From positions 1 to 29,290 of the IMG/VR virus record IMGVR_UViG_3300042868_007974: 29,290 bases of DNA. One strand, written 5' to 3'. Below the pieces are notes generated by a model. It was not told the DNA's origin and did not search any database. It saw nothing but the letters and a program-made list of their open reading frames with translations. Within the stretch, counting starts at the first letter, position 1; every line of letters starts with the position of its first letter. This stretch comes from a virus. Position numbers and translations under genes: made by a program. This document shows, in pieces, positions 5,567 to 13,120 of this stretch.

Positions 5567-5831
5567 GGTATAGCTCCTGTTGTTTGGTTAGTACTGCCTC
5601 GAGCGCACTGGTTAGAATGCGCTCTGAGCATTACTATCTGCCGACCGTTGAGACAGCCTACTCTGTCGGTATATCTTCTCTCACGCATCCTGTCATGAGG
5701 TCTGCCACACGTTTTACTTGGCTGGTACTTAGTCACCAAGAGCGCCGTATCGTGGCGCTAACCGTAGCAATCAGTCTGCGTATTGTAGTCATCCCGACTA
5801 CTCACTACTGCGACCAAGACTGCTAAACAAC
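5567..5831 (-). other. Structured early leader RNA, about 265 nt
   Basis: This stretch has no credible gene on either strand. On the minus-strand transcript several hairpins stand out: GTAGTC-GGGAT-GACTAC, AGCGCC-ACGATAC-GGCGCT, CTTGG...CCAAG, a CCGAC...GTCGG stem, and GAGCGCA-N10-TGCGCTC (a perfect seven-base stem about 40 bases before the first gene). No T-tract follows any of them, so they are not typical intrinsic terminators. No tRNA or known riboswitch could be fitted. It could be an mRNA-stabilising leader or an independent small RNA. Confidence 0.5.
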
Positions 5832-5837
5832 GTAGTT

Positions 5838-5867
5838 AGTATAGTGACTTTTGGTATCAAACGTCAA
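5838..5867 (-). promoter_or_regulatory. Sigma70-type early promoter
   Basis: On the minus strand TTGACG (5867-5862) is followed after 18 bases by TATACT (5843-5838), one mismatch each from the -35 and -10 consensus. The predicted transcription start is near 5831. It is placed upstream of the whole minus-strand gene block and is the only strong sigma70-like promoter I see for it. Confidence 0.7.
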
Positions 5868-6154
5868 CAATTATCTGCATCCTTATATCTATTGGGTTTG
5901 CTGGTGATTTAAATACTTGATTGGATTGTGGGGTTTTGTGGGAGCTCAGCTCTACCTGATTCTGTGGTTTTCTCGCTCACCTCCCAATCCACCCCTCGCG
6001 CGCGCATCGCCCTGAGAGCCCCGTGCCACCTCATAGGCTAGAGATCGCAGACCACTTGATAGCTACCCCTCACCTCATAGGCAAACAGCGTGGCGACCCC
6101 TTCTCGCCCCTCCAATCCGTCAATAGGTGTTTACCCTAATAGGCAGTTAGGCTA

Positions 6155-6171
6155 TGCACCATATTGGTGCA
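6155..6171. promoter_or_regulatory. 17-bp palindromic operator-like site, copy 1
   Basis: TGCACCA-TAT-TGGTGCA: two perfect seven-base half-sites around a three-base centre. The same half-sites recur at 6340 and 6381 with different centres, so the arms rather than the middle are conserved, as expected for a dimeric DNA-binding protein. Confidence 0.6.
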
Positions 6172-6271
6172 CGCGGCGACTGGGCTCGGCTGACAGGGTG
6201 CTGGGCGCGGAGATAGCCACATAGGTAGTAAGGTTATGTGCTCGCGCCCTATCCATTCCACATTATGAGAT

Positions 6272-6335
6272 GTTAGTGCTCACTGGGTGAGTGGCTCATT
6301 GCCTGAGCTAGCGCCCTGCCCCAGTGCCCACTAAC
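6272..6335. repeat. Imperfect inverted repeat, 16-nt arms
   Basis: The left arm (6272-6287) and the reverse complement of the right arm (6320-6335) agree at 14 of 16 positions, GTTAGTG and CACTGGG on both sides of a 2-base mismatch. The 32-base loop holds an inner hairpin, GCTCA-TTGCC-TGAGC. It could form a large cruciform or RNA hairpin; no T-tract follows. Confidence 0.55.
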
Positions 6336-6339
6336 TTAG

Positions 6340-6356
6340 TGCACCAATATGGTGCA
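6340..6356. promoter_or_regulatory. 17-bp palindromic operator-like site, copy 2
   Basis: TGCACCA-ATA-TGGTGCA, the exact reverse complement of copy 1. It lies 41 bases centre to centre from copy 3, close to four helical turns, with a TTGACA hexamer between them. Confidence 0.6.
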
Positions 6357-6380
6357 TACGCCAGCTTGACAGTGAATCTG

Positions 6381-6397
6381 TGCACCATTTTGGTGCA
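6381..6397. promoter_or_regulatory. 17-bp palindromic operator-like site, copy 3
   Basis: TGCACCA-TTT-TGGTGCA. It begins ten bases after a TTGACA and would cover the -10 position of any promoter using it. GGGGGC and a T6 tract follow eight bases later, so a weak terminator role for the hairpin is an alternative reading. Confidence 0.6.
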
Positions 6398-6618
6398 TAG
6401 GGGGCTTTTTTAAATGTGATACACCCTATTTGGGTCCTGTCCGGGTCAGGGTCGGTGGCCCCATGCCCAAGACTGAATTTTTATATTTTTGCGAAAAACA
6501 CAATTCCCTAAGTAAAAACCCTAACTTGTAAAATTTTTTTTTAAAAATTGTAAAAAGTAAATAAGAATCATTATCATTTGCGTTGAACAAAATCAGTAGG
6601 TTAGAGCAGCCCGCCGGT

Positions 6619-6722
6619 GGTGACGGGGGTAGCGTACCCTTTTTATCTTTTTTTTTAAAATTTTTTAAAAAATAGCGTAAGCGTGGGGGGAGGGTCAAAT
6701 ATGGCTCGCAACCCCCGTCACC
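6619..6722. repeat. Perfect 12-bp inverted repeat flanking an AT-rich segment
   Basis: GGTGACGGGGGT at 6619-6630 is the reverse complement of ACCCCCGTCACC at 6711-6722. The 80 bases between contain long T and A runs. Just inside the left arm GGGTA-GCG-TACCC (6627-6639) is followed by T5 and T10 tracts, which could also act as an intrinsic terminator reading rightwards. The combination would suit a DNA-unwinding site or a barrier between the control region and the late arm. Confidence 0.45.
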
Positions 6723-6755
6723 CCGTCGAAATTCAATTTTTATTTTTAACAACCA

Positions 6756-6788
6756 GGGCAAACACTCCAGCTTTTTTGCATTAGTGTT
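6756..6788 (+). promoter_or_regulatory. Late promoter motif, copy A (terminase block)
   Basis: GGGCAA at 6756 and GCATTAGTGTT at 6778, 22 bases apart start to start, the same spacing as in the three other copies. It is the most divergent copy (GGGCAA for GGGCGG, GTGTT for GTATA). The ATG of the next gene begins 14 bases after the start of the second box, with no Shine-Dalgarno. Confidence 0.7.
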
Positions 6789-6791
6789 AGT

Positions 6792-7100
6792 ATGAACAAA
6801 TACGTCTACCAGATACAGGGCGCGCTGGAAAGTAAACAAGGCCAGCTATTAGGGCTTCGTGTTTTGGTATGCGATGTGTATAACTTTGATTCGGTTGATG
6901 TGCCTGTAGAGGTACTCGATTCAGAAACCGCAAAGTACTTGCAGTTCAGACTTTCCATCACCGCCGAATCGGTTAACATTGCATCACTACCGGTCGAAAT
7001 ACAAAATAGGATACGCGCGCCGTTAGGGCGATGGCTGGACCACTGGGTCCTCGATAATTTTTATGGCGATAACAGCAAATACAAAAATACTAACTCTTGA
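6792..7100 (+). CDS. Hypothetical first late gene, 102 aa
   Basis: Begins MNKYVYQIQGALESKQGQLL and reads as a mixed alpha/beta protein with no recognised motif. It stands where a small terminase subunit would be expected, directly upstream of the terminase region, but nothing in the sequence (no helix-turn-helix seen) proves this. It starts right at late promoter copy A without a Shine-Dalgarno and overlaps the next gene by 38 bases in another frame. Confidence 0.65.
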   Translation: MNKYVYQIQGALESKQGQLLGLRVLVCDVYNFDSVDVPVEVLDSETAKYLQFRLSITAESVNIASLPVEIQNRIRAPLGRWLDHWVLDNFYGDNSKYKNTNS

Positions 7101-8055
7101 CTATTGGAAACACGCAAGCCACCTGCAGGTAGGTGATTACGTCTTTGATGCAAAAGGTAAGTTAGTAAAGGTCACAATGGTTCAAGAATATCATAGCGCA
7201 AAATGCTATGAGGTAACATTCAACGACTATCTCTCCGTCACTGGCGATTCTAAGCTAGCATTCCCCACAGAAAACTTTAAGTACCGCAATCGCTTGATGG
7301 CATACAAGGGCAAGCTACGATTTCGACGCCCACTTAGGCCATTAAGCACTGAGGACCTGCTAGTAACTCCCCTGGTAAACAAAGCCAACCGCAAAGTCAT
7401 CTCGGTTCCCACAGCCAACCCGCTCTGTTTGCCGCACAAAGACCTACCAGTGCCGCCGTTTCTGTTTGGCTTTTGGTTTTTCTCCCGCAAGTCCACTGGA
7501 AAAATGGTACCAGCACGCGGCACAGCAGAATTGGTGCACGAAACATTCCGAGATCACGGTTACAAGGTGCGCGTTTGTGGTATTACCCGCACTGGCGAGC
7601 GTGAATTTTCTGTTACGCCTAAGATTGAGTCGCAGCTAATCCCCAATATCCCCAAAGTAATAACAAATAACTACTTACTTGCGTCTGAAGAGCAGCGAAT
7701 AATGTTACTCAGAGGCATCATTTGCGCCAAAAACCGCCAATATTGTGAGCGAACGGACACATTTCGCTTTTCTTCTAAGAATTACGACACCGTGCGGCGC
7801 GTTCAGGCCCTGGCAGAGTCGCTTGGGTGTAAAACTTCCATGCAATCGGACAGTAACAAAAAGGATTACACCGTAAAATTTAAATCTCGGATCAATTTAC
7901 ACCCCGAGCAGGCATCACCGCCGGTAAAAATACACTATGGCCGCAGGTACATCGCAAAAGTGGACAAAATTCCAGCCCAATTGTGTGTGCACATTGAAAC
8001 CGACGGCCCAGACGGCACCATTTTAGCAGGAGAAGGATTTATAGCATGTCTTTAA
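7063..8055 (+). CDS. Degenerate intein-like Hint/LAGLIDADG protein, 330 aa
   Basis: The order of blocks is that of an intein with a homing endonuclease. Residues 6-37 resemble Hint block A (NTKILTLDYWKHASHLQVGD), residues 48-66 block B (CYEVTFNDYLSVTGDSKLAF), about 132-270 a LAGLIDADG-type region (FLFGFWFF, then RIMLLRGIICAKN and the typical FSSKNYDTVRRVQALAESLG), and 296-330 blocks F/G (YIAKVDKIP, then GTILAGEGFIACL). Key catalytic residues seem lost: no N-terminal Cys/Ser, the block B His is replaced by Ser63, the C-terminal His-Asn is absent, and the acidic residues of both LAGLIDADG helices are not seen. It is a complete stand-alone gene, so it cannot splice in the normal way. Its stop overlaps the large terminase start by ten bases; inteins in large terminases are known, which suggests a relic or a repurposed protein. 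No Shine-Dalgarno is evident. Confidence 0.7.
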   Translation: MAITANTKILTLDYWKHASHLQVGDYVFDAKGKLVKVTMVQEYHSAKCYEVTFNDYLSVTGDSKLAFPTENFKYRNRLMAYKGKLRFRRPLRPLSTEDLLVTPLVNKANRKVISVPTANPLCLPHKDLPVPPFLFGFWFFSRKSTGKMVPARGTAELVHETFRDHGYKVRVCGITRTGEREFSVTPKIESQLIPNIPKVITNNYLLASEEQRIMLLRGIICAKNRQYCERTDTFRFSSKNYDTVRRVQALAESLGCKTSMQSDSNKKDYTVKFKSRINLHPEQASPPVKIHYGRRYIAKVDKIPAQLCVHIETDGPDGTILAGEGFIACL

Positions 8056-9491
8056 CACAAAAACAAGCGCAGACGCTTACCAAATTTGCAGAGGCACACA
8101 AGCACTGGCCCAAGCAGCAGCTTGACGCCGCTATTTGGCAGGTCAAGTGGGCGCTGCAGGCACTACCACACCAAAAAGAACCAGATGATGGAGAATACGA
8201 TACCTTTCTTATGCTTGCCGGCCGCGGATCGGGCAAGACGCACACTGCTAGCCACTGGATTGGCATTCGTGCTTGGAGGTATGACAACACCCGCTGGCTC
8301 GTCACCGCTCCCACCTCAAACGATATACGCGCAACTTGTTTTGAGGGAGACAGTGGACTTCTCAATATCATTCCCCCGTCACTTATTCGCGATTACAACA
8401 AGTCCCTCTTTGAGATTACCCTCACCAACGGATCCATCATTCAGGGTATACCCGCCTCTGAGCCAGAACGGTATCGTGGTAAGCAATACCATGGTGCCTG
8501 GTTCGACGAGCTGTGTGCGTTTGATTACCTCGATGCTGCCTACGACGGCGTACAGTTTACCCTCCGTCTTAAAGACCCCCGCATCCCCCGCGTGCAGCAA
8601 ATTATTACCACCACACCCAAACCAAAAGAATTAATTGTAGATCTTAACGAGGGTAAGGTAGGTGGTGACGTGTATGTCGTTAACGCCTCGTCGTTTGACA
8701 ACCGGGAAAACCTCTCAGAAACCTTTTTTAAGCAGCTAGATACCTACGAGGGTACCGACCTTGGAAGACAGGAGATCTACGGCGAGATCCTGGATCCGGA
8801 ATCTTCGGGTATTGTCAAACGCAAACAATTCCGCATGTGGCCGGCCAATAAGCCAACCCCTACGCTTGAGTATGTCATTGCATCGTACGATCCGGCGACT
8901 TCTGAAAAGACAATGAACGACCCCACGGCGTGTGAGGTCTGGGGCGTGTTTGATAGGGAAGACGCTGGCACGTGCGTCATGCTGCTGGATTGCTGGGATG
9001 CGCATCTTTCGTATCCAGAACTACGCCGCAAGGTGATTGATGACTTTAAAGAAGTTGTGTATGGTGCGGACAATGACTTCGGTAAGGGCAAAAAAGCCGA
9101 CCTGATACTGATGGAAGATAAGTCGGCGGGTATCTCCCTGATCCAGGAGCTCCAAGGCGCGGGTGTGCCGGTGCGGGGATACAACCCAGGCCGCGCGGAT
9201 AAAATCCAGCGATTAAACATTGTCGCACCGCTTATTGCTAAGGGTAAGGTATTCATACCGGAGGACCCAGACAAACCTGGTGAGTTCGCTCCTTGGGCTA
9301 AGAAGTTCATCCGGCAGGTTTGCTCGTTTCCTGAGGCTGGCGGCCATGACGACTACGTTGATGCCCTTTCACAGGCCCTACGCGTGCTCAGGGACAGCGG
9401 TTGGTTGCAACTGGACCCCCTGCCCCCGCGCGACTATGATTACGCCGATGACGACTCCAGAAAGAAGTTTGCCAATCCCTACAGCCAATAA
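8046..9491 (+). CDS. terL: Terminase large subunit, 481 aa
   Basis: The ATP-driven motor and nuclease that packages phage DNA into the prohead through the portal. Residues 59-67 are the Walker A loop (GRGSGKTHT), 149-155 Walker B with the catalytic acid (HGAWFDE), and TTTPKPKE near 188-195 is the coupling motif region. The C-terminal nuclease domain of RNase H fold starts at ASYDPATSE (Asp282), with further acids at LILMEDKSAG (Glu357/Asp358) and GGHDDYVDAL (Asp435/Asp436). The length is normal for the Terminase_6-like group and no intein interrupts it. Its start overlaps the Hint gene; no clear Shine-Dalgarno, so coupling is likely. Confidence 0.95.
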   Translation: MSLTQKQAQTLTKFAEAHKHWPKQQLDAAIWQVKWALQALPHQKEPDDGEYDTFLMLAGRGSGKTHTASHWIGIRAWRYDNTRWLVTAPTSNDIRATCFEGDSGLLNIIPPSLIRDYNKSLFEITLTNGSIIQGIPASEPERYRGKQYHGAWFDELCAFDYLDAAYDGVQFTLRLKDPRIPRVQQIITTTPKPKELIVDLNEGKVGGDVYVVNASSFDNRENLSETFFKQLDTYEGTDLGRQEIYGEILDPESSGIVKRKQFRMWPANKPTPTLEYVIASYDPATSEKTMNDPTACEVWGVFDREDAGTCVMLLDCWDAHLSYPELRRKVIDDFKEVVYGADNDFGKGKKADLILMEDKSAGISLIQELQGAGVPVRGYNPGRADKIQRLNIVAPLIAKGKVFIPEDPDKPGEFAPWAKKFIRQVCSFPEAGGHDDYVDALSQALRVLRDSGWLQLDPLPPRDYDYADDDSRKKFANPYSQ

Positions 9492-9526
9492 GGGCGGTTT
9501 ATCCTTTCTTTGTGCATTAGTATAAT
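9492..9526 (+). promoter_or_regulatory. Late promoter motif, copy B (portal block)
   Basis: GGGCGG at 9492 and GCATTAGTATA at 9514, 22 bases apart. It lies directly after the large terminase stop. The second box runs into TATAAT. The following ATG (9531) is 17 bases after the second box start, again without a Shine-Dalgarno. Confidence 0.8.
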
Positions 9527-9530
9527 TAGA

Positions 9531-10031
9531 ATGGACTTTCTCAAAACTCCCCAACAAATGCTGCTTGAAGAGGCTGGATCTACAGCCTCAAACGCAAAGA
9601 GCATGATCAAGCCTCCACAGCAAATGCTAATGGAGAAATCTGGGCTGCCCCAACAATACACAGATGGTGTGCAGGCAGGAATGTCGGTTAATGACATGAT
9701 TGCCGCTATTATGGCCCAAGGCCAAACCCCCCAAAAGTTTAAAGAAGGCGGCCGAAGCCTAGCCAAAAAACTAATAATGCCCGGCGCAATCGCTGGCCTA
9801 CTTGCCCCCGATATTGCAGAGGCATCACAGCAGGCAAAAGAAGGAAAGTATGGAGAAGCTGGAGCAACCGCAGGATTAGTTGCCAGTGGATTTTTACCTG
9901 GCCCGCTACAAGCAATTTTAATGGGTCTTTATCCAACGGAATTGGGTAAGGGCACCTTAGATGAATACTATAACGAACGAGTACCCGGAAGCGTTTTGCC
10001 CGCTCGTTTAAAACCAGAAAACATGAAATAA
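9531..10031 (+). CDS. Hypothetical protein with repeated PPQQMLM motif, 166 aa
   Basis: Two copies of a short motif stand near the N-terminus (KTPQQMLLEEAG at residues 5-16, KPPQQMLMEKSG at 27-38), followed by a hydrophobic, Gly/Ala-rich middle (LIMPGAIAGLLAPDIAEASQ, later GATAGLVASGFLPGP) that could insert in a membrane or line a virion channel. The ATG at 9531 is preferred over an upstream in-frame TTG that lies inside the promoter motif. Position between terminase and portal suggests a virion or ejection protein; this is inference only. Confidence 0.7.
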   Translation: MDFLKTPQQMLLEEAGSTASNAKSMIKPPQQMLMEKSGLPQQYTDGVQAGMSVNDMIAAIMAQGQTPQKFKEGGRSLAKKLIMPGAIAGLLAPDIAEASQQAKEGKYGEAGATAGLVASGFLPGPLQAILMGLYPTELGKGTLDEYYNERVPGSVLPARLKPENMK

Positions 10032-10034
10032 CCT

Positions 10035-12872
10035 ATGGCACAACCAACAATACCTTTGCAGATGGGCGCTAATTTACCTGGTTTAGAGACCGAGGAAGAT
10101 ATTAAAGAAGCGCAGATGCAAGATGTTCAGATGGACTACTACGAAGAAGCGCTGGGATTAGAACCCGGCGACGTAGAAGAAGAAGTCATTGAACTAGACG
10201 ACGGTAGTGTCGTAGTTAATTTTGTACCCAAGGCATCACCCCAAGAAGCGCCAGAGTTTTACTCGAACTTGGCCGAGATCTTGGAGGATGATGTATTAGA
10301 AGGATTAGCAACAGAATACCTGGACCTCATTGAGGTTGACAAAGAGTCACGCAAGCAACGAGATAAACAGTACGAAGAAGGTCTTCGTCGCACTGGACTC
10401 GGCAAGGACGCGCCCGGAGGAGCCACGTTTGACGGAGCTTCCAAAGTCGTCCACCCCATTATGGCAGAGGCATGCGTTGATTTTGCTGCGTCTTCCTCAA
10501 AAGAATTACTGCCACCCGACGGCATTGTTAAATCAAACATCAAAGGCAACGCAGACCGCATCAAAGAAGAGACGGCAGCTCGCAAGGTGGACTTCCTTAA
10601 CTGGCAGCTCTCCGAGCAGGTGCCAGAGTACCGCGACGAGATGGAGCAACTGCTCACACAGTTACCCCTTGGTGGTTCACAGTTCCTAAAGTGGCGCTTT
10701 GACACAGAACAAAAGCGTCCTACCTGCGAGTGGGTAGCAATTGATAACATCTACCTGCCATACGCAACAACCAACTTCTACACGTCCCCGCGCGTAACTG
10801 AAGTACAAGACATTACAGAAGACACATTCTTGCAGCGTGTTGAGGCCGGTATTTATTGTGATATTAATACAGACTACTCTTCAGACGCGCCGCTAACTGA
10901 ACAGACTGGTGCCCAAAAAGCCAACAACAAGATTGAAGGCAAAGAGGACCCATCTAAAAATATTGACGGCCTACGCCGCGTCTATGAAATTACTTGCTAC
11001 ATTCGTCTTGATGATGACAGCGAGACAGACGGCCGTAGGGCTCCATACATTTTAACCATTGATGAAACAACCTCAAAGGTTGTAGGCTTATATCGTAACT
11101 GGGAGTGTAACGATGAGAAACTCGAGAAGCTCGACTGGTATGTCGAGTTTAAATTCATTCCTTGGCGTGGAGCTTACGCTATTGGACTACCTCATCTCAT
11201 TGGTGGCCTTTCTGCTGCTCTTACCGGTGCTCTGCGTGCTCTTCTTGACGCTGCTCATATCAACAACAGCCAGACACTACTTAAACTCAAGGGTGGACGA
11301 ATTGGTGGGCAATCAGACAGAATCGAGCCAACACAGGTAGTAGAGATTGAAGGCGCACCGGGTGTGGACGACGTCCGCAAGCTGGCGATGCCAATGCCGT
11401 TTAATCAGCCGTCCAGCGTTCTGTTTAATTTACTTGGTTGGTTAACCGACGCAGCTAAGGGCGTAGTCAGCACCGCCGAAGAAAAAATTGGCGAAGCAAA
11501 CAACAACATGCCGGTTGGCACAGCCCAGGCTCTGATTGAGCAAGGCGCTAAGGTATTCTCCTCGATCCACGCCCGTCTGCATCGCTCACAGGCTAAGTCA
11601 CTGGCAATTATTTCCCGTCTAAATCATTGGTACCTTAATGAAATGGACAACCAGTCGGGCACTGAGATTCAGATCCGTGACTTTGCAGCAAACAACGACA
11701 TTCGTCCTGTTTCTGATCCCAACATTTTCTCTGAAACGCAGCGCGTTGCACAAAACCAAGCCCTCTTACAGATGGCTACCTCAGCACCTCCAGGGATGTT
11801 TGACATTCGTGCAGTCTATCGCCGCGTCCTCGGTCAGCTTAAGGTTCCCTCGATTGATGAGGTATTACCAAACCCAATGGGTGCCAAAGAGTCTAACCCA
11901 GCCCTGGAGAACGTCTCCATGACTATGGGACGACCAGCAGCTGCTTACCCAGACCAAGATCACATCAGTCACATCAAGATTCACTTAGCCTACGCAGCAG
12001 ATCCAGCATACGGTGGCAACCCAGTGATTGGGCCCGTATTTGCACCAAATGCCTTAGAGCACATCAAGCAACACTTGACGCTGCACTACCTGCAATCCAT
12101 GCGCGCGTACGTGGCGCAGGCTCAAGGCGGCCGCGATACACTGGAGCTCAACCAAGAGAAGCCACTTGACCTCGAGGCGCAACAAGCACTAGCCATAGCC
12201 TCGCAAATGGTCTCTCAAGACTCCCAGCAAGACATGGAGCCATACATCCAGCAGATTCAGCAACTGGCTCAAAAAGTACAAGAGGCACAGCAGCTGCAAC
12301 GTCAGACTGCCGCCGAGGCCGATCCAACCGCACAGGTTATCCTCAAGACCCAGATGGCTGAGACAGAGCGTAAGGCACAGGAATCACAAGCCAAACTGCA
12401 GCAGTCTGCCGCTAAAGACAAGATGGAATACGAGTTGGATATTGCTAACTTGCAACGCCAAGTTGCTGAATTGCAGGCCAAGTACGAGACCCAAACCAAA
12501 ATTGACGCCAACAAGAACGCAACACAGATCGCACTGGCAGATATTAACAATGCCTCGCGCGAGCGCGTGGCTCAGATTAACGCCGAAATGGGACTTACCG
12601 CCGATCAAATGGCTATGGCGCATGAGCACCAGCAAACCGCCCTGGCAGCAACCAACGCAGCCGAGCACGATCTGATTAAGCATGGCCTGGAAGTAGAACG
12701 TAGCCAGATGGCAAACGAGGCAGCAATGGTACAGCAACAAATTCAAGCCCAGCAACAAGCGCAACAAACTGGCCTGGATCACGCAACAAAAATGGAACAG
12801 GCAAATCAGTCCCATGTACAAGCATTACAACAATTAGCAGCACAACCACCCAAACCAACAGGAGCAATATAA
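10035..12872 (+). CDS. Portal protein with long coiled C-terminus, 945 aa
   Basis: The portal is the dodecameric ring through which DNA enters and leaves the capsid and on which terminase docks. The call rests on position (after terL, before scaffold and capsid), on an acidic N-terminus, and on a core of about residues 90-640 with segments seen in large phage portals (SKVVHPIMAEACVDFAASSS, DEMEQLLTQLPLGGSQFLKW, then GLPHLIGGLSAALTGALRAL and TAEEKIGEANNNMPVGTAQA). From about residue 715 to 935 the protein turns into a Gln/Ala-rich coiled coil with few aromatics (QQIQQLAQKVQEAQQLQRQT), likely the barrel or an internal tail. There is no good Shine-Dalgarno; it starts 3 bases after the previous stop. 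Confidence 0.85.
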   Translation: MAQPTIPLQMGANLPGLETEEDIKEAQMQDVQMDYYEEALGLEPGDVEEEVIELDDGSVVVNFVPKASPQEAPEFYSNLAEILEDDVLEGLATEYLDLIEVDKESRKQRDKQYEEGLRRTGLGKDAPGGATFDGASKVVHPIMAEACVDFAASSSKELLPPDGIVKSNIKGNADRIKEETAARKVDFLNWQLSEQVPEYRDEMEQLLTQLPLGGSQFLKWRFDTEQKRPTCEWVAIDNIYLPYATTNFYTSPRVTEVQDITEDTFLQRVEAGIYCDINTDYSSDAPLTEQTGAQKANNKIEGKEDPSKNIDGLRRVYEITCYIRLDDDSETDGRRAPYILTIDETTSKVVGLYRNWECNDEKLEKLDWYVEFKFIPWRGAYAIGLPHLIGGLSAALTGALRALLDAAHINNSQTLLKLKGGRIGGQSDRIEPTQVVEIEGAPGVDDVRKLAMPMPFNQPSSVLFNLLGWLTDAAKGVVSTAEEKIGEANNNMPVGTAQALIEQGAKVFSSIHARLHRSQAKSLAIISRLNHWYLNEMDNQSGTEIQIRDFAANNDIRPVSDPNIFSETQRVAQNQALLQMATSAPPGMFDIRAVYRRVLGQLKVPSIDEVLPNPMGAKESNPALENVSMTMGRPAAAYPDQDHISHIKIHLAYAADPAYGGNPVIGPVFAPNALEHIKQHLTLHYLQSMRAYVAQAQGGRDTLELNQEKPLDLEAQQALAIASQMVSQDSQQDMEPYIQQIQQLAQKVQEAQQLQRQTAAEADPTAQVILKTQMAETERKAQESQAKLQQSAAKDKMEYELDIANLQRQVAELQAKYETQTKIDANKNATQIALADINNASRERVAQINAEMGLTADQMAMAHEHQQTALAATNAAEHDLIKHGLEVERSQMANEAAMVQQQIQAQQQAQQTGLDHATKMEQANQSHVQALQQLAAQPPKPTGAI

Positions 12873-13078
12873 TGGCCGAAAATTTACAAGGCTTTCGTCA
12901 AACGTACCAAGAAACTGGCAAAGCATCCAGCGGCGGCGGCCCTGGTAACAAAAAAGTAGACGCGGGCCCATCGGGTTCCAAGCGCCCAAATAACGCCGTA
13001 AAAGGTAAACCAGCCCGTTCAAGCAAAGTTGGACCAGGTAAAAACCTAAAAGACATCGGCGGCGGTAATTTTTATTAA
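12872..13078 (+). CDS. Small basic Gly-rich protein, 68 aa
   Basis: A low-complexity, Lys/Gly/Pro-rich protein (SSGGGPGNKKVDAGPSGSKR at residues 19-38), likely disordered and positively charged. It overlaps the portal stop by one base (TAATG), so it is coupled to the portal. Such peptides sometimes bind DNA or a virion surface; the role here is unknown. Confidence 0.65.
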   Translation: MAENLQGFRQTYQETGKASSGGGPGNKKVDAGPSGSKRPNNAVKGKPARSSKVGPGKNLKDIGGGNFY

Positions 13079-13084
13079 TGTTTG

Positions 13085-13117
13085 GGGCGGAATTTTTCGC
13101 TCCATTGCATTAGTATA
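13085..13117 (+). promoter_or_regulatory. Late promoter motif, copy C (head assembly block)
   Basis: GGGCGG at 13085 and GCATTAGTATA at 13107, 22 bases apart. The next ATG (13121) is 14 bases after the second box start, without a Shine-Dalgarno. A second box at -10 distance from GGGCGG would place transcription start at or beside that ATG. Confidence 0.8.
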
Positions 13118-13120
13118 AGT

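Larger units (their letters stand above)
5868..6755. other. Divergent intergenic control region, possible replication origin
   Basis: No gene is supported here. The left part has five ATAGGC/T repeats (at 6033, 6077, 6123, 6139, 6221; the first two within an identical 12-mer, CACCTCATAGGC). Then come three dyad sites and a large inverted repeat, both listed separately. The right part (about 6470-6560 and 6640-6680) is AT-rich with long A and T runs. A perfect TTGACA (6366-6371) lies between two of the palindromes but has no convincing -10 at the right distance. The layout between diverging arms, with repeats, palindromes and AT-rich stretches, fits an origin or a switch region; no DnaA box was seen. 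Confidence 0.45.

Noticed and set aside
102-5826. Plus-strand open frames within the early arm
   Set aside because: They lack ribosome-binding sites, lie antisense to a continuous chain of overlapping minus-strand genes with good Shine-Dalgarno sites, and show Arg/Cys/Ser-rich non-protein-like composition.
5581-5831. Possible tRNA genes in the hairpin-rich leader
   Set aside because: Several stems resemble D or anticodon arms, but no stretch gives a seven-pair acceptor stem together with a five-pair T-arm and a seven-base T-loop on either strand.
6366-6394. TTGACA as a rightward sigma70 promoter
   Set aside because: The hexamer is perfect, but the base at 16-18 spacing reads TTTGGT-like sequence with no acceptable -10, so I note it only as context for the palindromes.
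6426-6839. Minus-strand open frame of 137 codons
   Set aside because: It runs through AT-rich low-complexity DNA and the 12-bp inverted repeat, overlaps the late promoter and the start of the 6792 gene, has a Lys/Phe/Leu-rich composition and no ribosome-binding site.
8040-8060. Programmed frameshift joining the Hint protein to the large terminase
   Set aside because: The frames differ by -1 and overlap by ten bases, but no slippery heptamer or following structure is visible, and the terminase has its own ATG and a complete N-terminus.
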